A DNA stretch of 64,000 bases from Archilochus colubris (lineage: Eukaryota; Chordata; Aves; Apodiformes; Trochilidae). Shown piece by piece: positions 36,561-49,900 of this stretch. The stretch covers positions 64,017,709 to 64,081,708 of the forward strand of contig CM041084.1 of assembly GCA_023079485.1 (NCBI GenBank), in the 5' to 3' direction. Position numbers and translations under genes: made by a program. The notes under the pieces are model-generated. The model was given only the letters and a program-made list of their open reading frames with translations. It was not told where the DNA came from and made no database searches. Position 1 is the stretch's first letter, and every line of letters starts with the position of its first letter.

Positions 36561-39500
36561 CCCTAACAGGATGAAGCAGGGGGGGAGTTTAAACTTCTCC
36601 GAGGCACAAGACAGCACCTGCTTAAAAAGCCATCAGTCCTCTGCTCCCTCCTCACTGCCTTGGATGAACTGACAGGGAGGAATCTGGGGGAGGTCCAGCA
36701 GCAGATATAATACCCTGTCCAGTAAAGTGTCTAGTACCTACAGATTGCTTTTCAGATTGGGCAGGCTAGCAGTTGCCTCCTCCTCTTTCTCTCAAATGTT
36801 GGAAAACAATGTTATCAGTTGTTATTTCCATTGCATTGTGAATTGCATGTGCATTGCATATGTGGGTCAAATTAAACAGAGAAGGTCACGAAAACAACAG
36901 AAATACCACAGACTGTGAAAAACAAAGAAGATTATTCATTTGTCCAGAGGACTGGACAATGAGAGTGCTGTCTCTATCCAGAAGGTGAACTTTTAAAATG
37001 TTGTTTGGCCTTCATTCCTTCCAACCCAGCCCCATCTGCCTCAGATGGTTGTGGTGGTCCTGATGGTTGCCCCAGCCAGGGAAGGAGCATCAAGGGGCAA
37101 GCCCTGGGCTCAGTTCACATGCCTCTCCCAGCCATGCCACATACTGATACTCCCACACCAGGGTTGCTTTAGAGACAGAGAATAACTCAGCATCAGACCT
37201 TGCTGACATTTTTCCTCAATGGCAACATGAACAGCTGAACCCTACCCAGGGGCTTGTACAAACTATAGACTGGATAGAAAAAAACCCAAAACCCAACACC
37301 CTTAATTCTGCCCAAGCCTCGTTGATTAAAAATATGCAAATCTAATGATTTTGCTGTGTGCTTGCAGAGCATATTCCTGCTGGGTATTCTTTCCTCCATT
37401 GCCTTCAAGTGAGTGTTCACAGTGAGTAATTTTCAAAATGGTTCTTTTCCTCTCCAAATGCAGAAATTCCAGAGCTGAAAGCCCAATACAGTCTACTCTA
37501 AGATGTAAGAGCAGCACAATTTATCTTTTTTTTATATGAGCTTAATGACAGAAAAAAGGACAGTTCTTTTGTCCATCATTCAACCAATTCCACTGACTAG
37601 AGGAATAACTTCTTGAAAAACCACAGTATAATTTTCAAACACTCCCATAAAAATGGTCTCTCTGACTATACAAACACATTGTCTTAGATCAAACACAGCT
37701 CTTATTCTTAAACAGAAGGGCTGAAAGGCATCTATTAAAAGGAGAGTTTAAAATTCTATTTTAAAAAGAAGTTCAGAACCTTAAAAGACCAATTATTTGT
37801 GCAGTCTTCAAGATCAAACGCTGCTGAAATAAAGTCTTTAACGGGTTTATCAGATAAAAACTGTTCAAAGCTTGGAAGGGGAGAAGAGACTTAAGATAAT
37901 CTAATTTGACCCTGTGACCTTAGGTTTTGGTATTTCACTGGTACAGAATCTTTTCTGTTGTTCGTATTTCTAAATGGAAAATGGAATAAAACCACCAAGA
38001 ACACAACAGACTGCATAAACTTGAAAAAACAGACCATTTGTTTTCATGTTCCTTTAATTTGTGTGTTTGTAGGCAAGGCTGAACACTCAAATGGATAGTA
38101 CCAAGTCCTCTGCTGATCCAGTTAGTGCAGCTCTTACTGAACCTTACAGATGCCATTTTTTATCAGATGAGGATCTAGCCTGAAGAGTTTCCAACTGCAA
38201 GGTAGAACTAAGTAAGGACAAAAGTGTAAATATATAGAAAGGATAATTTGTAGAAGATTCTGGGTAAACCATATTTCCAAAGTCTGTGTCCTTTTCCCTT
38301 CTTTTTATCTTTCTACTGTTTCTTTTATAAAAAGAGCTTAGGACTGAGTTCATCATGCCAATTGTCAGCAGGCAAGGAGGAAGAAGCTGGGATGAATTTC
38401 TTTGTGTGTGTCTTTTCTAATCTGTTTGAGCTGTCTGATGTCTTCATATCCAATACATTCTGGATCTTTGATCTGAGTTGGAGGATGTCTCAAGGAGCAA
38501 TAATGATTCACAGGAAAACAGGATATCCACAGGGGAGCCAGTTACCCAGTCCAGCAGAATTAATCAGCATTAGGTGTGTGAGCTCCTGCTCTGAAACACT
38601 GCAAATAAGAAAGAGTCACAGGTGATTATACGTATGGGAATAAACAGAGAAACACAATTTAAAGCTCCAAGTGTGAAAAATGGTTGCTGAACCACCCACT
38701 TGATTTGTTGGTGGGGCAAAACGGCTTGGTGTCCAGATGAAAACACAGCTTCTGTTTTGAAGAGAGGCACTGGTTCAACATTTGCTTCTGTTCTGGCTCC
38801 TAGACTGTTTTTGCAAATCAAGGACACACCTAACGCTGGGTAACAGGACTCAAATACAGGATGCTGCCTTCCTGCACACAAAAACCCCTAACAGACTGGC
38901 TCCAGTGCAGTGTTCTCCCTGGCTTGCTCTGTCTTGCAGCCTGGTTTCTCATTCCCTTTCCTGTCTCATGGCCTTATTTCTGCCCCTGAGTGCCTATAGC
39001 TGGCTGAGGCTCAGGAGCTTGGAGCAGCCTCTTGGGAAAGAGGTGTAACTAAGGAGAGTGCTGAGGGGCATCACCTCCCTTGCTACATAGTCCCTGGCTG
39101 ATGAGAGAGCTGGCACAGTACTGCTGGTACTTCAGCCCCCCACATGAGGGTGGTGTCTACGTCTTTCTTTGCACCTCTTGGGCTGAATGGCAGAGCCTGC
39201 CACCCATCCCCTGTAGTTTTGGTGGATGAGTGTGTAAGAAGTGGACACCAGCAAGTCCTTTTCTTCTTCCTCACATTTTCAGAACCAAAGCCCTTGTGGA
39301 TGCATTGTAGACAGGGTGCAATCTCTCAGCTCACAGCTTGCCTGAGGCATGGAAAGCCTCACAGGAGCTTAAGACCTGGTTACTGATTCCTGGGGAGGGC
39401 AGCAAGGTTCCAGAAGAGCAGCAGCTCAGGCTGGGAAGTTTTTGAGTATTATTGCAAACTGAGCTGCAGCGTTTTTCTGTTCAAACATGGAATTTTGGCT

Positions 39501-40569
39501 TCATGTCAAAATTCCTGCTAATTTGTCTACAATTTCTGTCAACAGGTGCATTTTAATCCTTCATTTTGACTTTATATACCTTGGTCTTAAAGAATGGGAA
39601 GGGGGAAGTCTCAAGATGGTGGCTTCCCCCTTAAGACACTTCAGGGCTGGCCAGGTCCTGTTGATGGTGCCTTATCTCCTTTGATAAAATCTGCATAGGC
39701 ATGAGGACCAGTGCTGAACAAGATCCCTGCTGGCATGCTGTGGCCCTGTATTCCTGGGATGCAGGTGGATGGTGATCCCTGCCTGCTGGTCCTTCACAGC
39801 ACATGCACATCTAATGATCACTTCTGCCTCACATGGGCATCCCAGGAATGCTCCTGACAAAAGCAGGGTGCTGATGTGATGGAGACAAACTCCCTGCAAA
39901 CAAGAGGGCTGCAAACTCACTTCCCATGGATGCTTCTGGAGCAGGGAGCCGACAGGGAGGGGAGTGACTTAGTGGTCAATGATTTTATTAGAAAGCTGCT
40001 ATATATGAGATGCAACTGTCACCTACACCAAATGTTTTGTTTTTCAGAAGAGAGAATCCAGTTGTGAGGTATTTAGGTACTGACACGAAAGAAACTTAGA
40101 AGCGAGGGACCTGCATCTGTTTTTGATGGAACTTCTGAAGCCCAAGAGGGATGTTTTAACCAGGTTAACTTTAAAAAAAAAGAAGAGGAAATGCTAGGGG
40201 TATTTGACTTTACAAAAAGCCTTTGATTGGCCCATTTCCAGCACAAATGCCTCAAGCAAGGTAATGGATTTCAAATACACTGAAGAGTACAGCCGCAAAA
40301 CCAAACAGGCCTTAACATTTGACCTTATTGGGGAAAACAAGCCTGCTATTACCAAAGAAAACTAAGCATGCCTGGCTAATTGACTCATCTTAGGACAAGT
40401 TTTGTTCCCATGACTGAACCATAGGAATGTAAAGCTTTGCCATCTTTCAGTCAGCATGTTTTCCTTAGATCTCACATGGAATATCTGAAAATCACCAGCC
40501 ACCTCCTAACATTCTGAGAAGTCCAGCCAGTACGGAGAGGAAGTACACAATACCAGAAACATCTTTGCC

Positions 40570-40690
40570 AAAAGGATTTTTTGGTTTCTTCTTTAGTTTG
40601 GTGGTTTTTGTGGCTTTGGTGTTTTGTTTTGGGGTTTTGATTGTTTGTTTGTGTGGTTTGTTTTGCTTGCTTTTTCTTTTTTAATTTTAT
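40570..40690. repeat. G/T-rich low-complexity tract
   Basis: Degenerate TTTGG/TTTGTTTG units on plus; the complement of the A/C tracts elsewhere in the window. Confidence 0.8.
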
Positions 40691-43600
40691 TTTTATTCAG
40701 CATTTCTGGAACAAAACAGGAACATCAAATCAATTATTTACATGCTGTTACATCCTTGTTGCTGCTTGTTCACCCACCCATGGACATTCCACATAAAATT
40801 ACCTAATAATCAATTCAAAGTATTTTAAAGTAGCGTGTTTTAATCCTAAAACAGCAATAGAGTTCGTAATCCAGTGTCTAGACCTAAGACAATGGTCTCA
40901 TCCTCAAAAATATAAGCCATAAATGGTTTCTATGTGGTGTGATAATTTAACATTCACAACTGATTGTTGTCAGAGACTGACCACAACAGTCACCTAAAAT
41001 GGATGATACTTATTGTTTGTATTATAAACCATGAAAGTAAGGTAAGGATTCAACTAGTCTCAGAAGGTCTTTCAAAAGCAACAGAAGCAGTGGCCTATCA
41101 AATAGATCAGCTGAAGACTTGAGCAGTCACTCTTATTTGTAGATGGTTTGGCTTCTGGAAAGCCATTCACATGAAAACTCAGTAATTTTCATTGTTTTGA
41201 TTAGACAATCCCCATGTTAAGCACCTGTTTGAACTGCAGCCTACAGATTTAAACTAACGTGCTTATAAAACCTTAGTGAGGATTATCTTGCAAAAAAATA
41301 AGGACTTCTGGAGTAAGCTGCATAGTGACAAATCAATTTTATATTGTTTAACATGCATGTCAGTAAACCCGAGGTGAGGCAAATCTGTTTATTAGGAACC
41401 CATTACAGACTGTTTATCAAAGTGTCAAGCATGGCTTGTCTTTGTTTTATGGTGTATCTTTGCTTCTCGGGTGGGCCAGGCTGTGTTCAGCCTTAGTGTG
41501 TTGTCTGAGATGAAAGGCATGCAATGTGCATTTGAATTTGCTTGTACACAAAACACTGCTGACAGACTTCCTGGCAGGGGACTGGCTGATATGGACCAAC
41601 TGTGGGCTGCTTTAGCTTCAGGGCAGAGTTTATAGCATCCCCAAGCTACAGCAAGTTACCTGAGAAGTGAAAGGAGCAAGACTGAGAACAGCAGCAATAA
41701 TCAGTGTAGGGTAGGATGTGGCTGAACCTAGAAAGTTTGGTTTGTTTCAGCTGCGGCCCAGAAGTTGGGAGTTGTTCCTGAGGATGTAATGCTGCAGATC
41801 AGGAGACCTGAGGCCAGTTACAACAAAAGTGTCTGTCTCTTGTTTAGGTCTTGTCCTAACAAGTGACTACCTGTCACACTGTAGCTTATTAAAACCTCAG
41901 ATGGGGAAAACAGGCACATTTCAAGTCCACATTCCAAACCCAGTATTTTTATATAGACAGCAGGAGAATATGTTGTCTGCCAAATCAGATACCCACGTCA
42001 CATATTGCAATGAGAAATCAGTGAAGGTCTGAGTTGATAGAGAAGAGCTACAGGGAACTGGTTGATTCTGGGCTTTTGGCAGATAACAGGGGAGTGTCTG
42101 CATGGGTCTCACAGACACTGCCCATGCCACATCCATACTGTAGCTGTATTTGTACCGTCTTCAGCTAGCACCTGCTTGTGCCCTCTTGATGAGGTGTGAA
42201 GATACCAGACTGTGCCTGGGCACATTGAAGAGAAGGACTTGCCCTGGCCTTTTAATGTTTAAACAGCTGTGCTGGGTTTGCCAAAGGGTGGCTGACAGGG
42301 TCTTAAAAATTGATCCCTGAGTAAACAGCCCCAGTGCTAGTTACTCCAGTTCAGCTGTGATAATTTACACCATCTGAAGAGCAGCCTAATCCTGCACTGG
42401 CAAGTCTCTGAGCTATTTGCTACTGACTTTTACAGAAGGATCCTTGTGGTAAGGGGAGTGAAGTTTCCCCAACACTAATGACTCTGGACAAGAGAATAAA
42501 GATACAACACGATTTAAAATAAAATTAATTAATTCAGAATGAAAACATATTTGCCAAGAGAATGGTCCAAATGCAGGACACCTGCGTATGCTGATAGTCT
42601 AGTTGTTGGTTACATTCACGATTAAAATGAAACGAGTGCTCAACTGGTCATATTCCTAGCTTGTTTTTTTTTCCCCCACTGTTGCACAAACAATGGAGGC
42701 ACCTCAAGGAATACCCATTTGCAAAGATTCTAGAGGGAAGGGAAACCATGTACTTGTTAGGACCACAAATACCTATCTTCTAGGAAAGTGTGATTTTGTT
42801 CCAACTCTTATATGAACAAGGTTACATATATCTTGCAACTGGCATATTACCTGCTCAATGTTAGTGGAGATTCTTCCTCAAGTATGGTTCATTTGCTTTG
42901 TTTGGCTAAGTGTGATGATTGTTCACTATCAGTTACTACCCATTCTCTTGGTCCTGTCTCTCTACTGTCATGCTGTTAACTTACCAGATGACACACAACA
43001 TTCCTCTTCCTGACATATCTGCCATCTTCTCATGCTTATTCTTCAAGATTCTGCTTCCCTATCTTGACCTTGATGTCTTGACCTTCAAAATACCTAGAAA
43101 ACAGACACACATGGATAACCTGATTTGCCAGACTGAATTTTCTGTTAAATTAGTGACTTCAGAATTAATCCTTACAACATGAGCACATCACATATTGCTA
43201 GTCAAGTAAATATTTAAGATGTGTATGAAGTAAATCTCTAGAGTTTCTGACTGGTTAGTAAAGTTGGGACTTTGGGGCATGTGGAATAGCAATTTCTTAC
43301 CTACTCCTTCCATATAAAACTCAGAGTAAAGGTAATACTTGTGATGGCATTGAAAATCTCAGAGATAGTTTTAGTTTTTTACTTTGCTGTAAACCACAGT
43401 TCTGGTTCTCTGGTAAGTCTAAGTGTCCATTTTGAAGAAGCTAAAACTGATGCAAAATTACTTGAGCTCATTAGCTACAAACCTTCACCTGATTCTACTA
43501 GTAAAAATTCCAGGCTCTTGAAGCATATGTAATGCAGAAATAGTTTTGGGTTTGTTTTGTTTTTAACTCTGGCTAGTTCATGTAATTTCATATGTGTGGC

Positions 43601-45474
43601 ACGTGAAAGTGGCAAAGTGGCATGATAGGACACACTGACAGCACTGCATGTTTATGGAAGGACCATACAAATGCACAGTGAGATTTTACACAGTGGCTGC
43701 ACATAAGACAGGCACAAATTTGAAGTCCAAGGCTGTGGGGTTCTGAGTACACCGAACTCTCATAAAGTTCAGTGCAAGTTGAGAGCACTTCATGGTCCAG
43801 GGCTTGGCCCAGCCCTCAGTGAGGCTCTGCTGAGCAAAGAATTATACCCAACACTCATGGCTGAGCCAAGGGTACTTTTTCCTTTCTAGTACGTGCATTT
43901 CTAATTGCTGAATTAGTACAACTGGCTGATAATAACAGTAACATAAATGATTTTCTGGTACTGAAGTGCTCTTTCTGAAAGCTAATAAAGCTCATTCAAC
44001 ATCGCCTACAGTTTTACAACACACCATAATGGAATAATGTAATGAGTACGATGTAAATTTAGTACAAAAGCCAATGGAAAGTTAAAAATGGATCTAGGGT
44101 AGTGCTGTTCTTGAATATGAGCACTATGAGTTATTTCTCTAAGTTGGATACAGGACTTATCTGTGAACAACATAGCCCAGCTCACAGTCAGGTTCATTCC
44201 TGATTTTAAAGACTTGCTTCTCACACTTTTCTTCCAGTTGTTTTCTATGCACTCATCCTTGTTATTTCCATAAAGGTGACCGTGTTCTTGATTTATGTCT
44301 TCCAGTTTTTTACCGTAATTTGGTTGTTAAAATGGTTTTATAGACTTCTGTAAGAATGTGTTACAAAGACAAAGCAGAAAATCAACTCTAATTAAAAATT
44401 ACAGCATAAATCCCAGGTGAATTTGACACTCCTAGGAATGTGTGGCCGTGTAACAGGAGACTAGTCTCCTACAGTAGTTGAACACCTTAAAAATTCATTG
44501 TTAACTTTAAATTCTTTTCTCCATGTGCAAAGAGAATTTTAGTAAATTTCCTTATTCTGGGATCCACCCATGTCTTGAATGCCCATAATGACGTATTTTT
44601 TTGGTTTAAGGGCACATTAATTGCACGTGTAAGGCCTCTACTCCCTTCTTTTCCCCCTGTGTGAATAAGACAAAGCCATAATTAGGAAGAAAATCCCTCT
44701 GTCTGTCTGTAAATTAAGATCACCAGAAATGCAGTCCCATAAGAAGTCAATGGTAACTGGTAATGCCAAATCCTCTTTACAGCAGTGGCATTTTCACCAA
44801 CTGTATGACAGATTTCGCAATTAAGAACACACAAAGAATTATTCCTTTCTTGCGTAACAACATTTTAATGTCAATAAAAAGTGATTTTATAGTTCCAAGA
44901 TTACAAATAAAAAAATATTTCATCTTGACCCTTTTGCTACTTTCCCTCAAGGAAGTCTTCAAATATTAGTTAGGAAGCGTTAAAAACACAAGGCCGATGG
45001 ATGCTCGCTCTACAAAAAGCTGAAGGACTCCCTCCCCACTTTGCCATAAGTGGATGTTTTGAAATGGAAGATTTTGCTCCAAGTGAGCCTGAAGAGCAAC
45101 TCTCTTCTTGTGGCAGATGAAACCACGGGGGCATAGACCACCACTGGATCCTTTCAATCTGAACGCAGCTGGAAGGGTACTAAAAGGAACGAGTCAAGCG
45201 TCTCTCCAGCTACCGGGGCTGCATCAAGAAGGCACAACATAAGCAATGGTAAAGTCAGTAAACAAAATTTTACTGTAATATTTCATAACACAGATACTGT
45301 ATTTCTCTTTTAAGTGTAAAGCTACCGTCTTACACAAGAAAGATGGACAGACCCTTTTCCAAGACTAATATGGATACAATAAATATGGAGTTTTACATAC
45401 TAGATCTGTACACAGAAACTTTGTCCCACAGCCATAAAAATTTACATTTAACAGTGCAACATATAATTTAATCC

Positions 45475-45480
45475 TTTATT
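45475..45480 (-). terminator. HIVEP1: HIVEP1 candidate poly(A) signal
   Basis: TTTATT on plus, AATAAA in sense, about 350 nt past the stop codon. It is the only canonical signal I see in the first 600 nt of the 3' UTR. Confidence 0.5.
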
Positions 45481-45539
45481 TATCTGACATAGGATGTTTA
45501 CTTACTAAACACAAGCAACTACCTGGTTTTAATATACAT

Positions 45540-45570
45540 TTTATATATATATATTTTATATATATATATT
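45540..45570. repeat. TA microsatellite in HIVEP1 3' UTR
   Basis: Two TATATATATATA blocks separated by TTT. Simple repeat within the inferred 3' UTR. Confidence 0.9.
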
Positions 45571-45823
45571 CAACAATCTGTACAGGTTTCTAAACATAAA
45601 ACTCCAAAAAGGCACAATCGTCTATACAACATGTACAAAAATGGCTGGAGCTGACAAGAAACAACAATTATTGGTCAAGAGTTCATGATTGCACAAAGAT
45701 TAGTAATGGGTTTGTGTCAGAAAAATGTGCTTTAAGGAAAGGAAGGTTTGCAAAGAAACCTGTAAGTGTTATATTAAAAAAAACAAAAAAACAAACCAAA
45801 ATAAAAACAATGGAAAACAAAAC

Positions 45824-46975
45824 CTAGGTTGCTATTACAAGTCTATCCTCATCGTCGCTGCTGCCATCGCTAAACTGCACTGTGTTTTGCCGCCGGGGCA
45901 GGGCGGCTGTCCTGTGTACCTGTCTGTCCGGGGAGACAGTTTGGTGGAGCGGGGACTTGGACAACGTGTCAGGATTCACCTTGGAGCGGGGCTCTGCCGG
46001 AACACCCCTCTTGGCCTGCAGGGAAGGGACGTCACGCTTTGGCTTGGCGGGGTTCGCGAGGTCAGTCTTTTCGGGATCTGCTTTCCCTGGGCTGTCGGTC
46101 AGCGGGGCGGGCTCGGGATGGCTCTTCCCGACGTACCGCGGGCCGCCGGCCACCACCTGAGGAGAAGCAGCCTTGCCGGCCTCGGCTGTGGGGAAGCCAA
46201 GGGGAGCTGGCTCTGGCTGCACCTCGCAGGCTTTGCTGCCTGAGGCGGGCAAAGCCTCGGAGGCTCCTTGCCCCTCGGCACCAACGGGGCTGACAGAGGG
46301 GATGAGGGTCGGCAGGGCGATGTTCAGTATCTGCAGGCCAGGAATGTGAGCCTGGGGGCTGGGGTTGCCCGGCGGGGCTGCGCCAGCCGCCAAAACCTGG
46401 AGACCCACAGCATTCAGGGTAATTCCTGACGGGCGGATCTGTGGGGCGATGTTGGTGTTTGCCAGGCCCAAGATGTTGACGGTCTCCATGCCCAACGGCG
46501 GCAGAGGCTGCAGGCTGGATGCGCCGAGCCCCTGGATGCCCGGCACGCTCACCTGGCCGATGGGAATGCAGGGCACCACGCTGTTCACCTCGGCGACTCC
46601 CACGGGATTCGTGGCGCCGGTGGGCGCACCGCCCGTCTCGCCGAGAGCGCTGGTAGTTCTGTGAATCACGCTAACAGCGGGGATAGTCAGCTGCACCGGC
46701 CCCGCCTGGATGGGAACGAAGGTGGAGTAGGTGGCCAGCCCAGCAGGGACCACCTGAATCCCTCCGACTGGCACTGTGCCGTAGGGAGCCTTGGCTTGGC
46801 GCTGCGAGTGCAGGGGGAGGTGGCTGAAGAGGTGAGTCTGGGGAGCCCTCAGCTCGGCGGCGTGCTGGGGGCTCCCGGAGAGCTTCTCCTCTGGGATTTC
46901 GGGGTAGGGAGATGGCACCGTCACCTGCATGCTGCGGTCCGCCGGCGAGGAGGGAGAGCTGATGGAGGGCGCGCT
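45824..46975 (-). CDS. HIVEP1: HIVEP1 terminal coding exon
   Basis: 1,152 nt, acceptor TCTCTCCTAG|AGC, with an in-frame TAG at the acceptor that proves the exon cannot extend upstream. It encodes 383 residues plus stop: [18 protein letters not shown], then conserved blocks [82 protein letters not shown] and SPDRQV, and the acidic tail DEDRLVIAT. The exon is strikingly GC- and CpG-rich compared with the introns and 3' UTR around it. Confidence 0.95.
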   Translation of the reverse strand, partial: SAPSISSPSSPADRSMQVTVPSPYPEIPEEKLSGSPQHAAELRAPQTHLFSHLPLHSQRQAKAPYGTVPVGGIQVVPAGLATYSTFVPIQAGPVQLTIPAVSVIHRTTSALGETGGAPTGATNPVGVAEVNSVVPCIPIGQVSVPGIQGLGASSLQPLPPLGMETVNILGLANTNIAPQIRPSGITLNAVGLQVLAAGAAPPGNPSPQAHIPGLQILNIALPTLIPSVSPVGAEGQGASEALPASGSKACEVQPEPAPLGFPTAEAGKAASPQVVAGGPRYVGKSHPEPAPLTDSPGKADPEKTDLANPAKPKRDVPSLQAKRGVPAEPRSKVNPDTLSKSPLHQTVSPDRQVHRTAALPRRQNTVQFSDGSSDDEDRLVIAT

Positions 46976-49900
46976 CTAGGAGAGAACAAAGCAGGCGTGT
47001 GAATGCTGTGACTGCCACTGTTCTCAAATGAAATGAAAATGTAAGGTGGCTGGGAGTGCTTCCCACACCCCCTTTAAAGAAAAAAGCAACAATATATATA
47101 CTGTATATATACAGCATACCAATATACTGGTCCACAGTATATACTGCCCAGCATGATCTGATTTCCTTCCCCTCTTTTTTCAACACCTTCCTTGCCTGCT
47201 AACTGAATTTTCCTCTCCTAATTACCCTGGCTAATTTCTCTTGAACACTAGTACTTGAAAACACTGTTGAATATCCTTTGTACATGTATTTTAAGGAGCG
47301 AGAAGGCTTTGCAGAACTGCTCTCTGTGGAAATCACCTCAGGCAGGAAGGTTAAATAAGACTAAGCTGACATTTTTGATGCCTCGGGTTCTTCTCCTAGA
47401 GACAGCACAGCCTCCGGCAGGCAGAAGCAGCATCATGGCACATCTGTCTATAGGTGCTTGTAAACCTGGAAGATGGGTGATAAGCAGTGTCAAGAGATGG
47501 GTGACAACTACAATGCCTGCAGAGGTGGAGGTGATGGGCAGACACTGGAGTGAGACATGGAACCCACATCCTAGTGCTGCCTCAGCTCACTGTAATTTGG
47601 TCCTCAAACCTGGATCAATATAAACTCACTTCTCATATAGCATGTGTTGCCAACCTGGCCTGGCAGCTCCTTTCCTGAAAATGCCTGAGAGGAAAAGTCT
47701 TAAATTACAACTGCAGTCTCGCAGTATCTTTTCATTTTAGGCGCATTCATTACACATAGAGTAGTGCAACCTTGTTTAGTTTATATAGTCCTAAATTGTA
47801 ATTCTGTGGCTTTTACCAAACTCTCAAGAAATCTCCAGAGCTGACAAAACCCAAAGCCACTAACAGAAATGCTTTTGGAAACTGCTGGTAGGAATCATAG
47901 AATCATAGAATTGGCTGGGTTGGAAGGGACCTCAGAGATCATCGAGTCCAACCCTTGAACCACCGTTGCGGTTGCTAGACCATGGCACTGAGTGCCACAT
48001 CCAGTCTCTTTTTAAATATCTCCAGACACGGAGAATCCACTACTTCCCTGGGCAGCCCATTCCAATGCCTGATCACCCTCTCCGTAAAGAAATTCTTTCT
48101 AATATGTTACCTAAACTTCCCCTGGCACAACTTGAGACCATGCCCTCTTGTCTTGTTGAAAGTTGTCTGGCAAAAGAGACCAACCCCCACCAGGCTAAAA
48201 CCTCCTTTCAGGGAGTTGTATAGAGCGATGAGGTCTCCCCTGAGCCTCCTCTTCTTTAGGCTGAGCAGCCCCAGCTCCCTCAGCCTCTCCTCATAGGGTC
48301 TGTGCTCGAGTCCTCGATGTATTGCTTAAAGGAAAACACAATTTACTGACATGCAATGCCAACCAGTCTAAATGGGAAGATGAGTGTGAGAAGGAAGCCA
48401 ACATCTTTCTCAGAATTAGGTCCTATCTGAAACAGGACCTAAGAAGAAGAAATCCTGATAAACTGGTACGGATGCTTTCGGAGGAACATACAACAGTCTT
48501 CCTGAGTTGTCTCAAACCCTTGTATCAAGTTCAAGAACCATTCACAATAGGGACAGACTGTAGATTAACCATTAATCACATGGCTGCCTCTTCTTTTGGT
48601 CTGGAAAAGGATGAAGTAGTCTGGGAAGGAATTACTGCCTTGTATTACTTACATGCCTTTAAAAAAATAATTCAGTGTAGGCAATTATTAGAGCTACATT
48701 AATGAAGACCTTTAACATTTTTAACTGTGTGTGTATTTTCCTGAGGTTTCAGTAGTTCTGTTTGATGAGGGATCAAACTCAAGTCAATTGTCCTTCTGGT
48801 ATCTACTGGTGACAACTGAAACACTAAATCCAAATATTAAGATCATGCCCCTTTTGTGGCAGGTATATACCATGATCAAAGACCACTGCATTTTATTATC
48901 TGCCATTCTGCAAAATTGCTCCAGTTTACATTTGCCACATATACTCAGTTCTTATAAGCAGGAATGAATCTAAGTCAAAGAAGGAATTGCAGCAGTAACT
49001 TTTACTTTCCCTCCTTGTCAGCGGTTCACTCTCTTAAAATTTGTAAAAAATTAATCAAGTAGCACAGATCAAAGGAAAAAATGGCAAAAAGTACTTAAGC
49101 TAGAATGACATTTTTACTTACTTTTTATGCTTTTCAAAATTTCCTGCTGTTTATTTTTCTATGACTGCATTCATGTACTAATTGCAAATATTCCATTAAT
49201 CACAGAGAAGGCAGTAATGACATAATTGTTTAAACTGCATTTTGCATCACATTTTTGTGATCATTATTCTGGAAAGCTCTAATGCCTCCATGGTCTCTAG
49301 TAAGAATTGAAAACTTTCCAGAGATGCTCTTAAGGTCACGTATGTGAATTGTCCCCATTTTAATCTATTAATATATTCCTGAATTGTAAAATGTGTAACA
49401 CCTGCTAGTTCCCCTCTGTGACTTCCTCAGTGGAGTTTTAAAGAAAACAGTCACCAAAATTACTGAATACTCCTGCAACTTTGCACACAGACTGACCTCG
49501 TCTTTCTGCGTGCTCTGTAAAGCATGTGTGTCTAAAGGGGCATGGACAAAATTGATCCGTTTCTGGTTAAAATGTTTTTCCAGCTTTAAGGAAAACTGGG
49601 AAGACTGGGAACTCAGGTTCTCAGTTCTATGCTGATCTCTTGTTTTGTTATTGTGCAAGGGCAATCATCTGGTTTCCTTGAACATCTGGTGCTCTTTCTA
49701 ATTCTACTACTAAGCATGTTTGAAGGAGAGATAAGCAATCGCCTCATTTTTTTACAGCAATAAGGCAAAACTGTTTGGGACTAGAATTATTTCCCTTGGG
49801 AATTACCATGGATTCTATCATCATATTTCAAAGTGAAATGACTTCTGAATCCTACCATTTTCCTCTGAAAACTCCGTAACTGCCACCATATGTTCATTTT

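Larger units (their letters stand above)
17015..45240. other. Long intergenic region between HIVEP1 and EDN1
   Basis: About 28 kb with no frame that looks protein-coding. The longest frames (up to 158 codons) lack domains or plausible splice context. It contains a 30-bp tandem repeat (23091-23150), A/C- or G/T-rich tracts (24085-24178, 32605-32690, 40570-40685), and two AT-rich blocks (28080-28600, 35740-36560) noted as possible regulatory DNA. I recognise no CR1 or other transposon in it. In mammals the same gap is also gene-poor and holds distal EDN1 regulatory DNA. Confidence 0.6.
45241..45823 (-). other. HIVEP1: HIVEP1 3' untranslated region (extent inferred)
   Basis: AT-rich sequence after the HIVEP1 stop. 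In sense it begins with a G/T-rich stretch (45775-45820) and includes a TA microsatellite at 45540-45570. A canonical sense AATAAA lies at 45480-45475, so one transcript end is likely near 45455. The sequence to about 45240 remains AT-rich and could belong to a longer form. Confidence 0.55.

Noticed and set aside
45725..47002. Long plus-strand frames (172 and 113 codons) opposite the HIVEP1 terminal exon
   Set aside because: Antisense shadows of a GC-rich coding exon. The minus strand carries the conserved HIVEP1 protein.
47966..48296. Two plus-strand frames of 85 and 104 codons
   Set aside because: They are the antisense of a CR1 copy.
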